A stretch of DNA of 6,285 nt from Natronohydrobacter sp. (lineage in GTDB: Bacteria > Pseudomonadota > Alphaproteobacteria > Rhodobacterales > Rhodobacteraceae). Under the pieces are notes generated by a model. The model saw nothing but the letters and a program-made list of their open reading frames with translations, ran no database searches and had not been told where the DNA came from. The stretch is taken from positions 1-6,285 of the forward strand of contig SKGU01000151.1 of assembly GCA_007117255.1 (NCBI GenBank). Reading direction: 5' to 3'. A program made the translations under genes and the position numbers. Shown piece after piece: positions 1 through 6,154 of this stretch (position 1 is its first letter; each line of letters starts with the position of its first letter).

Positions 1-12
1 CCCATCATCCTC

Positions 13-40
13 ACAAAAGCCGCGACACCGCGGCTTTTGT
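13..40 (+). terminator. Rho-independent terminator hairpin of an upstream gene
   Basis: A perfect 12-bp inverted repeat (13-24 and 29-40) encloses a 4-nt loop (acac). The stem is GC-rich near the loop and ends in an A-run on the left and a T-run on the right (CTTTTGT), so it could terminate transcription in either direction. It most likely ends a plus-strand gene lying left of the window. It lies just before the small pilin-like gene and should insulate that gene from read-through. Confidence 0.8.
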
Positions 41-81
41 GCATTCAGCAGACATTCTATCAGCGAGAAAGCGATAGTCCG

Positions 82-285
82 ATGCGCCAGCACTTTTCCA
101 AAGCATACGCATTTCTTGACGACGATTCAGGCGCTGTCACCACCGATTTCGTGGTCCTGACCGCTGCCATCTGCACCCTTGGCGCTGTGGTCGTGCTGAC
201 GGTTGTCACAGGTGCACAAGCCACCAGCAACGCCACACGCAACGCGCTCTCCAGCGCCGAACTGCCCGATGTCGGGTCACATTGA
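82..285 (+). CDS. Small Flp/type IVb pilin-like membrane protein
   Basis: This 67-residue protein has a short polar N-terminus, an acidic DDDSG stretch (residues 13-17), then one hydrophobic segment (about 24-43) and a short polar tail. The block G17-A-V-T-T-D-F fits a type IV prepilin peptidase site: cleavage after G17 would leave Ala at +1 and Asp at +5, where Flp pilins usually carry Glu, followed by an aromatic residue. I infer an Flp/Fap-like pilin or pseudopilin, inserted in the inner membrane before any assembly. No tad/cpa assembly genes are visible here. The reading frame is open back to a TTG at 37, but that would start inside the terminator, so the ATG at 82 is preferred. A weak GAGAAA at 65-70 lies 11 nt upstream. 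No convincing promoter is seen in the short gap after the terminator. It could also be an unrelated single-pass small membrane protein. Confidence 0.7.
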   Translation: MRQHFSKAYAFLDDDSGAVTTDFVVLTAAICTLGAVVVLTVVTGAQATSNATRNALSSAELPDVGSH

Positions 286-350
286 GCCCCCCCAAACACC
301 GCGCATTTGCCATGCTCTTGTCCGTCCGGGGTCAGGCTTTCGCCCTTGCA

Positions 351-1088
351 TCAACCGCGCTCAAGCTGTGCGGCCGCTTCGGCCATCAACTTGTCTGACG
401 CCGTCTCGACAACAGTTTCCAATTCTGCCAGAAAAACGCGCGGCTCTTTGCCCGCTGGTATACGCGGCAGGAATTCGACCACCGCCAGCCCCGGTTTGCG
501 GTACAGGCTGTGACGTGGCCAGAACATGCCGACATTCGTGGCCACTGGTACGCAATCCTGCCCCAGCTCGCTGTAAAGCACGGCAGTCCCAACCTTGTAG
601 GGCATCTTGACGCCCGGTGCGACACGGGTGCCCTGGGGATAGATGATCAACTGGCCCGGTTCCTGTGTGCCGGATTTGACGCGCGCCGTCATCGCCTTGA
701 TCGCTTGCCCGCGCTTGCCGCGATCAACTGGCACACATCCGATGCGCAGTCCGTACCAGCCGAGAATCGGCGCATAGGTCAGCTGCTTCTTCATAATGAA
801 CCGGCCACGCGGCAGGGCACCAAAAATCATGATGATATCCAGAAAGGACTGGTGCTTCGCGGCAATCAGCACCCCGCCTTCCGGCACTTCGCCACGCACT
901 TCGGTGCGCAGCCCTGCAATCACGGCTGCTGACCAGCGAACATAACGGCAATAATCCTGACAGGCCCGCAGCGCACCATCCCGGTGCCACAACGCATAAG
1001 GCAGATAGACAACACCGATTACCAGCATCGCTACATACATCTGTCCGATAAAGATTACCGACCGCAGCCACTGCAACGCATATCGCAT
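351..1088 (-). CDS. plsC: 1-acyl-sn-glycerol-3-phosphate acyltransferase (PlsC family)
   Basis: The 245-residue product belongs to the PlsC acyltransferase family, which acylates lysophosphatidic acid at sn-2 to give phosphatidic acid at the inner membrane. A hydrophobic N-terminal segment (about residues 9-32) should anchor it. Motif I is H79-QSFL-D84, the HX4D catalytic pair. Motif II appears as VPVDRG (119-124). Motif III is Y150-PQGTR-155, with Gln where many homologues have Glu. Motif IV is VPVATN (180-185 region). The length is normal for the family. The frame stays open to 1184, but the ATG at 1088 is chosen because a strong AGAGGAG lies 7 nt upstream and because it overlaps the ftsX stop codon by one base (TGATG). 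It is the last gene of the ftsE-ftsX-plsC operon and is probably translationally coupled to ftsX. Acyl-donor preference and exact lyso-substrate cannot be read from sequence. Confidence 0.92.
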   Translation of the reverse strand: MRYALQWLRSVIFIGQMYVAMLVIGVVYLPYALWHRDGALRACQDYCRYVRWSAAVIAGLRTEVRGEVPEGGVLIAAKHQSFLDIIMIFGALPRGRFIMKKQLTYAPILGWYGLRIGCVPVDRGKRGQAIKAMTARVKSGTQEPGQLIIYPQGTRVAPGVKMPYKVGTAVLYSELGQDCVPVATNVGMFWPRHSLYRKPGLAVVEFLPRIPAGKEPRVFLAELETVVETASDKLMAEAAAQLERG

Positions 1089-1960
1089 CAGGTCACTCCT
1101 CTGAGAACGCGGAAGGCTGTCGCCATGCTCGACGCCCAAGCCAACGCCATGGCCAGCGGTGGAACAGCCAGCGGCCAAAGCCAATTCACTCCGTCAAAGC
1201 CGATGCCTTCGAAGACCGGTACAGTTTGGCCCACGTTTGGCACAGCCAACATCACGAGCATGGCCAGCGCTGTACCTGCCAAGGCCCCGAAAAATGCCCG
1301 CGTCGAAATACGACGGACAAAAGCCCGTGCGATAAAACGGTCCCGCGCCCCTACCAGCCGCAAGACCCGGATCACCTGCCCATTGGATGACAGCGCGGCA
1401 CTGGAAGCCAGCGCGATGATAGCCGCAGTCACCGCCCCGATCAGCCCCAGAGACACCAGCGCCACCCCCTGCAGCCTTGACGCCGCCTGCACCAGCGGCC
1501 TGCGCCAGCGCGTGTGATCATCATAGACCGCGCCCGGTGCTTCTGCAGCAAGACGCAACCGCAGCCCCTGGCGATCGGGGCCCGTGGCCGTCTCGGTCAG
1601 TTCCACAAGACGCGGCAAAGGCAACGCATCCAGCGGCAGATCAGGGCCAAGCCAGGCTTCCAGAAGCGCCGCCTGATCTTCAACCGGCATAAGCCGCGCG
1701 GCGCTGATCCCCGGCGTAGTGCGCAACACTTCCAGCACCAGTTCGGTCTGAGCTTCGATCTCTTGTGGCGGCGCAGCGATCCTTACAGTGGCCGTCTGCG
1801 CCAGCGAGGCACTCCAGGTGTGGGCCAGCTTGGATGCCGTGACCGACAAAGCAAGCGCGAATACGGCAAGAAAGGCCATAGCGGCGGCACTAAGCGTGAC
1901 CAGCCACACGCTCTGGCCCTTTCCCGGCACCACCAGATTTGAAATCTGCGCTGTGCTCAC
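1088..1960 (-). CDS. ftsX: Cell division protein FtsX, permease-like subunit of FtsEX
   Basis: The 290-residue protein has the FtsX topology. There is a cytoplasmic N-terminus, TM1 at about 19-42, a large periplasmic domain (about 43-162), then three more hydrophobic segments at about 163-190, 221-241 and 259-283, with a short second periplasmic loop around 242-258. FtsX anchors FtsE at the divisome; in characterised systems its large loop passes FtsE's ATP-driven conformational change to a peptidoglycan hydrolase activator such as EnvC. The cytoplasmic stretch 194-218 (VIRVLRLVGARDRF) fits the coupling region typical of FtsX/MacB-type subunits. It lacks the long N-terminal extension of the E. 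coli protein. The start is GTG at 1960, and GTGA gives a 4-nt overlap with the ftsE stop. Sequence conservation in this family is low, so the identification rests on topology plus the adjoining ftsE. The partner hydrolase is not in the window. Confidence 0.92.
   Translation of the reverse strand: MSTAQISNLVVPGKGQSVWLVTLSAAAMAFLAVFALALSVTASKLAHTWSASLAQTATVRIAAPPQEIEAQTELVLEVLRTTPGISAARLMPVEDQAALLEAWLGPDLPLDALPLPRLVELTETATGPDRQGLRLRLAAEAPGAVYDDHTRWRRPLVQAASRLQGVALVSLGLIGAVTAAIIALASSAALSSNGQVIRVLRLVGARDRFIARAFVRRISTRAFFGALAGTALAMLVMLAVPNVGQTVPVFEGIGFDGVNWLWPLAVPPLAMALAWASSMATAFRVLRGVT
1096..1102 (-). promoter_or_regulatory. Ribosome binding site of plsC inside the 3' end of ftsX
   Basis: On the minus strand AGAGGAG sits 7 nt before the ATG at 1088, within the last codons of ftsX. 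It decides the plsC start against the longer open frame to 1184, whose extra 32 residues are simply the overlap with ftsX in another frame. Confidence 0.8.
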
Positions 1961-2628
1961 AGTTCTGACCCCGCCAGTTGCAACTTGCGCCCTGATATCC
2001 GCATGACGCGCGCCTGCACCTGTGCTTTTGCGAAACGGATCAGATTCAGGTCATGGGTGGCAATCAGCACGGCTGTGCCCATTCGGTTCAACTCGATCAT
2101 CAGCATCATCAGGCGCTGCGACATCTCCCAGTCCAGATTGCCAGTCGGTTCATCAGCCAGCAAAACGTTGGGCGCTGAAATGATGGCCCGCGCCAATGCT
2201 GCGCGCTGCCGCTCCCCGCCTGACAAGGTGGGTGGCAAGGCTTCGGCACGCTCGCCCAGCCCCACCCAGCCCAGCAGGTCGCCAATGTCGCTTTGTGACA
2301 CGGCCCGTCCCGTTGTGCTGAGCGGCAGTGCCACGTTCAACTCGACGCTCAGATGGTCAAGAAACTGGCAATCCTGATGGACTACCCCGATCCGTTCGCG
2401 GGTTTCGGCCAGCTCGTCACGCGACATTTTGCGCAAATCACGGTTCAGCAATGTAACTTTGCCGTCACTTGGGACCAGTTCACCATAGCACAGCTTCAGG
2501 AACGTGCTTTTACCGGCGCCGGACGGCCCTGTGAGAAAGTGAAAACTGCCCGGCTCCAACCGCACAGAAACATCGCGAAACAGCGGACCACCGCCATAAT
2601 CGTGAGACACATCTTCGAAAACAATCAT
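1957..2628 (-). CDS. ftsE: Cell division ATP-binding protein FtsE
   Basis: The 223-residue product is a complete ABC ATPase of the usual FtsE length. The Walker A motif GPSGAGKS is at 34-41, the Q-loop at Q85 (VVHQD), the signature LSGGERQ at 135-141, Walker B VLLADEP at 155-161 with E160 as the catalytic base, and the switch histidine at H192 (ATHD). FtsE binds FtsX at the inner membrane, and ATP turnover controls septal peptidoglycan hydrolysis and divisome progression. All catalytic residues are present, so it should be active. The start is the ATG at 2628, preceded by a modest GGGA about 6 nt away. It heads the ftsE-ftsX-plsC operon and overlaps ftsX by 4 nt, which is the classic ftsEX arrangement and separates it from LolD or MacB type ATPases. 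Its promoter should lie in 2629-2821. Confidence 0.95.
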   Translation of the reverse strand: MIVFEDVSHDYGGGPLFRDVSVRLEPGSFHFLTGPSGAGKSTFLKLCYGELVPSDGKVTLLNRDLRKMSRDELAETRERIGVVHQDCQFLDHLSVELNVALPLSTTGRAVSQSDIGDLLGWVGLGERAEALPPTLSGGERQRAALARAIISAPNVLLADEPTGNLDWEMSQRLMMLMIELNRMGTAVLIATHDLNLIRFAKAQVQARVMRISGRKLQLAGSEL

Positions 2629-2743
2629 TGCGTTCCCGGCATTTCACGACCGTCCGATGGGGTTGGCCCGACGCTCAAGGACGGGTCGGCGCTCTGCGAT
2701 CCTGACCATCGTTTCCACCCCCAAGAGAAAACCGTTAATAAAC

Positions 2744-2772
2744 TTGGCCTTTGTGTCTGTGCTTGCTACAAC
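2744..2772 (+). promoter_or_regulatory. Candidate sigma-70-type promoter for the zinc-ribbon gene
   Basis: TTGGCC (2744-2749) and TACAAC (2767-2772) are separated by exactly 17 nt; each matches four of six bases of the -35 and -10 consensus. This would give a leader of about 40 nt before the ATG at 2822. The same AT-rich patch (around 2733-2743) probably also serves the divergent ftsE promoter, but no good minus-strand match could be fixed. This is a by-eye match only. Confidence 0.4.
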
Positions 2773-2821
2773 ATTGAGACTACAACGCCAATGCCCCTTT
2801 GGGGTCGGTTAGGGTCAAGTG

Positions 2822-3631
2822 ATGCGCATAGTTTGTCCGAGTTGCAACGCCCAATACGAGATCGACGTCTCGTTGCTGCCCGATGGAGGACGCGAAGTCC
2901 AGTGTTCCGCATGTGGCCATATCTGGTTTCAATCTGGCGCAGCATCAGCAACCGATACAACATCGGCACCTGAACCGTCGCCGTCGCCTACTGCGCCAGA
3001 ACTGAACACACCGACGGATCAAACCAGCCCGGATACAGCAAGCCCCGAAACGGACAGCGCCTCGCAAACGGATGAGCCTGATCTGACGCCCGAAGAAGAT
3101 ACAGCGCTTGAAGGCGATGACGACCAGCCGCGCACGTTTCCTCAGCCACAGGCCGTCGATGCCAAGGTGCTCGATATTCTGCGCGATGAAGCTGAATACG
3201 AGGCCCAGCAGCGCGCGCGGGAAGCCACCGGTTTGGAAACACAGCCAGAGTTGGGGTTACTGGGCGCTGCACCATGGCCCAGCAAACCCGAAAGAGCAGA
3301 GGACGAGGACACGCGCGCCAGTGCAGGCAAAGCCAAGACTGCGGCCCCGGCCTTCCCCGATATCGACGATATCAGCGAGTCGTTGGAACCCGTTGGCCGC
3401 AAGCGTGACAAGAATAGCGCTTTTGAAGTTCCTGCGACCGGCGAAGAGAAGAAACGCAGTTTTCTGCGTGGGATGATGCTGCCGGTGATATTGGCGCTGA
3501 TTCTCGTGTCGCTTTATCTTGCCGCGCCGGCAATCATTGATGCCATTCCGGCATCTGCGCCGATTTTGACTGGCTATGTCAACACCATTGACGAACTGCG
3601 AAATGCAATCACGGGGCTTCTGGGAAGCTAG
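2822..3631 (+). CDS. MJ0042-type zinc-ribbon single-pass membrane protein, function unknown
   Basis: The 269-residue protein opens with a compact zinc ribbon: C5-x2-C8 and C28-x2-C31, with an aromatic HIWFQ after the last cysteine, as in the MJ0042 zinc-finger family. Residues 38-104 form a low-complexity Pro/Thr/Ser/Asp/Glu linker with no lysine and only one arginine at its end. A helical, conserved-looking block follows (VDAKVLDILRDEAEYEAQQR, 112-131), then a second disordered stretch, a basic EEKKR patch (208-212) and one TM helix at about 216-237, with a short C-terminal periplasmic or juxtamembrane tail. The predicted topology is cytoplasmic ribbon with C-terminal anchor. A GTG at 2819 directly precedes the ATG at 2822; the ATG is preferred since AGGG lies 7 nt upstream and the protein then begins MRIVCPSC. 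Its function is unknown. Placement divergent from ftsE suggests, but does not show, a cell-envelope or division link. Confidence 0.88.
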   Translation: MRIVCPSCNAQYEIDVSLLPDGGREVQCSACGHIWFQSGAASATDTTSAPEPSPSPTAPELNTPTDQTSPDTASPETDSASQTDEPDLTPEEDTALEGDDDQPRTFPQPQAVDAKVLDILRDEAEYEAQQRAREATGLETQPELGLLGAAPWPSKPERAEDEDTRASAGKAKTAAPAFPDIDDISESLEPVGRKRDKNSAFEVPATGEEKKRSFLRGMMLPVILALILVSLYLAAPAIIDAIPASAPILTGYVNTIDELRNAITGLLGS

Positions 3632-3651
3632 GCAATCCGGCAAGCGCCGCA

Positions 3652-3675
3652 GATTTACGCCGCATCAGGCAAATC
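3652..3675. terminator. Weak hairpin between convergent genes, possible terminator
   Basis: GATTT (3652-3656) and GCC (3659-3661) can pair with GGC (3668-3670) and AAATC (3671-3675), leaving a 2-nt bulge and a 6-nt loop. It lies in the 56-bp gap between the stops of the zinc-ribbon gene and the PBP gene, where a shared terminator would be expected. No T-tract follows on either strand, so it does not meet the usual intrinsic terminator form. Confidence 0.2.
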
Positions 3676-3687
3676 AGCGAAGCTTGA

Positions 3688-5850
3688 TCAATTCCCTCCG
3701 AAGATCGAACCGAGAATGCCGCGGATCGTATCATCCAATGAAGATGACCCGCTACCGCCCGGCGCTTGCCCGGTCTGGGGCATCGGCGCAGTTTGCGGGG
3801 CTTCAAGCACAGGGCGTTCCGGCTCCAGCATTGGCAGCGGACGCGGGCTGAGACCGCGCGACACGCGCGTCATGGTTTCGCGCCAGATATCAGCAGGCAA
3901 TCCCCCACCTGTTACACCCTGAAGGGGCGAATTGTCATCATACCCCATCCAGACACCTGCGACATAATCCGCCGTGAACCCAATGAACCAAGCATCCCGC
4001 GCGGCCTGCGTCGTGCCGGTTTTGGCCGCAACTTCCCACCCATCCAGACGCGCCCGCGTTCCGGTGCCTTCTGCAACCACGCGCGTCATCATCCATGTCA
4101 GCACCTGCGCTGAGCGTTCGGAAATCACGCGCTCGCCAATACCTGTAGAGGCACCAAACAAGGGCGCGTTTTCGCCCAGCAGGGACAGCTCCTCTATCCC
4201 GAAGGGGCGCACAGCACTGCCCCCGTTCAGGATACCGGCATAGGCGGCGGTCATTTCCAGCAAATTGGCCTCGGACGCACCCAGCGCCAGCGCAGGGCCT
4301 TCGGCAAGATCGCTGTGCAGGCCGAACTTGTTGGCCACCTCGCGCACGCGCGCGCGCCCCATTGCTTCGGAAATCCGCACCGCCGGTGTATTCAGCGATC
4401 TGGCCAGCGCTTCAGTCAGTGTCACAAAACCATAGAACTGGTTGTCATAATTGCGCGGCGACCATGCGCCAGAACCGGGCGTCGTGATCGTCAATGGTGC
4501 GTCTTCGACGATATCGAACGGCTCGAACCCGTTTTCAAGCGCAGCTGCAAACAGGAACGGCTTGAAGGCAGACCCGGTCTGGCGCATGGCTTGCGTCGCG
4601 CGGTTGAACCCGCCCACCGTCGCTGAACGCCCGCCCAGCATGCCGCGCACGGCCCCGTCCGCAGACATGACCACCACGGCGACTTCTGCTTGCGAGCCGT
4701 CGCGCACACGAGTGTCAAAGACATGCGCTACCGCCTCTTCGATGGCCGTCTGAATCCGGGCATCAAATGTGGTGCGCATGATCACATCTTCGGTGGTCTG
4801 GCGCGTCAGATAGGCAGGCCCCGATTGCATCAGCCAATCGGCAAAATGCACCCCGCGCTGCGCTTCGGCCTGATTAGACAATGTCGCAGGATAGGCGCGC
4901 GCCTCTGCGACTTCGTGGGCGGTAAGGTAGCCCTGTGCTTCCATCAGGCCAATCACGACATTCGCACGGTCTTGCGCGCGCTGTAAATTCCGGGTGGGCG
5001 CGAGTAACGAAGGCGCAGGCAGCAGGCCTGCCAGCATTGCAGCCTCTGCCGGGCCAACTTCGGCCGCGCTACGCCCGAAATAGCGCTGTGCTGCAGCTTC
5101 GAACCCGCGCGCGCCCGCGCCAAGGAACGCCCGGTTCATGTAGATTGTGAGGATATCGTCCTTGGAGAATTTTGCTTCAAGCGCGAATGCGTAGGGCACT
5201 TCCTTGATTTTGCGCCAAAGCGTCCCCCGCCGGCAGTCATCTTCATAGGCGGCTTCGGACTCCCAGATTTCGGTGTCATACGGCACACCCAGACACAGAA
5301 GCTTCGCCACCTGTTGTGTAATCGTTGAACCACCAGCACCGGAGAACGCACTGCGACCTGATTGCAGATTCGAACGGATCGCGCCGGCGATCCCGCGCGG
5401 GCTGATACCCAGATGATAATAGAAACGCCGATCCTCGACCGCGATGATGGCATCCTTCAAATGCGGCGACACAGTCTGCGCTGTGATGGCACCACCGAAG
5501 GTTTCGCCCCGCCATGCGAAAACCGAACCTTCGGAATCCATCATCGTGACAGAGCCGCGCGCGCGCGCGTCCAGCAGATCGTCCAGCGGGGGCAATGTGG
5601 TGTAGAAATAGCCCGTCGCAAGCCCGACAATCACGGCGACCGTGGCCCCCAGCCGCCAGGTCACACCCCAGACGATCCGCCAGACCAATCCGACAAAGCC
5701 CGTGATCAGGCGCACAAGAATATTTCCTCTTCTGGGCTTCGCAACTTTGCTGCTACGTCCTTTTCGGGGTGCTGCTGCTTTGGGTTTGGGGGGCGACTTC
5801 ACGCGCCGATCCGCCACGAGCTTGCGCCCGCTTGTATTCCTACCACTCAT
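3688..5850 (-). CDS. Class A penicillin-binding protein (GT51 transglycosylase plus transpeptidase)
   Basis: The 720-residue bifunctional enzyme polymerises lipid II into glycan strands and cross-links the peptides in the periplasm. A basic Lys/Arg/Pro/Ala-rich cytoplasmic tail (1-45) leads to a hydrophobic anchor (about 45-84). The GT51 domain shows E139-D-RRFYYH-x-GI, GGSTITQQ (173-180) and RKIKE (213-217), covering both catalytic glutamates. The transpeptidase domain has S427-AFK-430 (nucleophile), S485-LN-487 and K610-TGT. A Pro/Gly/Ser-rich tail (about 671-710) ends in a short hydrophobic DDTIRGILGSIFGGN-like stretch. Between GT motifs 2 and 3 lies an enlarged loop bounded by the protein's only two cysteines (C186, C206). 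The frame is open to 5997, but the ATG at 5850 gives the expected start (MSGRN, then a basic tail); the ribosome site is weak (GGGG 7 nt upstream). It is transcribed alone, convergent with the zinc-ribbon gene. The subtype (PBP1a, 1b or 1c) is unsettled. Confidence 0.93.
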   Translation of the reverse strand: MSGRNTSGRKLVADRRVKSPPKPKAAAPRKGRSSKVAKPRRGNILVRLITGFVGLVWRIVWGVTWRLGATVAVIVGLATGYFYTTLPPLDDLLDARARGSVTMMDSEGSVFAWRGETFGGAITAQTVSPHLKDAIIAVEDRRFYYHLGISPRGIAGAIRSNLQSGRSAFSGAGGSTITQQVAKLLCLGVPYDTEIWESEAAYEDDCRRGTLWRKIKEVPYAFALEAKFSKDDILTIYMNRAFLGAGARGFEAAAQRYFGRSAAEVGPAEAAMLAGLLPAPSLLAPTRNLQRAQDRANVVIGLMEAQGYLTAHEVAEARAYPATLSNQAEAQRGVHFADWLMQSGPAYLTRQTTEDVIMRTTFDARIQTAIEEAVAHVFDTRVRDGSQAEVAVVVMSADGAVRGMLGGRSATVGGFNRATQAMRQTGSAFKPFLFAAALENGFEPFDIVEDAPLTITTPGSGAWSPRNYDNQFYGFVTLTEALARSLNTPAVRISEAMGRARVREVANKFGLHSDLAEGPALALGASEANLLEMTAAYAGILNGGSAVRPFGIEELSLLGENAPLFGASTGIGERVISERSAQVLTWMMTRVVAEGTGTRARLDGWEVAAKTGTTQAARDAWFIGFTADYVAGVWMGYDDNSPLQGVTGGGLPADIWRETMTRVSRGLSPRPLPMLEPERPVLEAPQTAPMPQTGQAPGGSGSSSLDDTIRGILGSIFGGN

Positions 5851-5990
5851 GTCTCGGCCCCGAGAATTACCTGCATTCAAACCAGCGATCACTCTGCTTC
5901 GTATTTTTCTTAATCGCATTCTCTGCCCAAGAATACCACGCAGATCGCGGGAAGTTGTAGTGCGGATGACGCAATCTCGCATCCCATTAC

Positions 5991-6031
5991 TGCACATTTT
6001 GTAGGCAATGACTGAATTTTGTGCACATTTT
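5991..6031. promoter_or_regulatory. Candidate operator region upstream of the P-II gene
   Basis: TGCACATTTT occurs twice in direct orientation (5991-6000 and 6022-6031), with starts 31 bp apart, about three helical turns. The second copy overlaps the perfect 8-bp palindrome TGTGCACA (6020-6027). The outer half-sites TGCAC (5991) and GTGCA (6021-6025) resemble the arms of the enteric NtrC site (TGCAC-N7-GTGCA), although each 17-bp site would have one good and one poor arm. Upstream placement, about 125-165 bp before the P-II start, would suit an NtrC enhancer. This is inference by eye. Confidence 0.3.
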
Positions 6032-6143
6032 TTTCATATCAAGCCCTGAAACCTGTGCTGCAGCGCCGCAATAGATTGAGACTCGGCCCGCGAAAACCCC
6101 TGATTGGCAGCGTGCGGTCCGAAGGACTCTCGCTCTGAAGAAA

Positions 6144-6147
6144 GGGG
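6144..6147 (+). promoter_or_regulatory. Ribosome binding site of the P-II gene
   Basis: GGGG within AAAGGGGAAA sits 7 nt before the GTG at 6155. It supports that unusual start codon, which also gives the N-terminus expected of P-II proteins. Confidence 0.75.
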
Positions 6148-6154
6148 AAAACCT

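Larger units (their letters stand above)
5851..6154. other. Divergent intergenic region between the PBP and P-II genes
   Basis: This 304-bp stretch must hold the promoters of both the leftward PBP gene and the rightward P-II gene. I see no convincing coding sequence: the minus-strand frame open through 5851-5997 is an upstream extension of the PBP frame with no family resemblance. The section 5985-6040 is noticeably AT-rich and holds repeated TGCACATTTT elements, listed separately. No GG-N10-GC sigma-54 promoter was found by eye; a TTGGCAG near 6104-6110 lacks the matching GC element. No confident sigma-70 pair was found for either gene. Confidence 0.6.

Noticed and set aside
37..84. Longer pilin-like protein starting from TTG at 37
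   Set aside because: The start would lie inside the right arm of the terminator hairpin, and the added residues lack family character; the ATG at 82 is the better start.
2794..2804. CCCC-TTT-GGGG hairpin in the zinc-ribbon leader
   Set aside because: Only four base pairs with a 3-nt loop and no other sign of a switch; likely chance in GC-rich DNA.
5853..5864. Inverted repeat CTCGG/CCGAG over the PBP ribosome site
   Set aside because: The usable stem is only about four base pairs once a loop is allowed, so control of translation cannot be claimed.
5848..5997. N-terminal extension of the PBP to the ATG at 5997 or 5919
   Set aside because: The extra residues do not resemble class A PBP N-termini, have no good ribosome site, and cover the probable promoter region.
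6104..6120. Possible sigma-54 promoter beginning TTGGCAG
   Set aside because: The required GC at the -12 position is absent at the right spacing.
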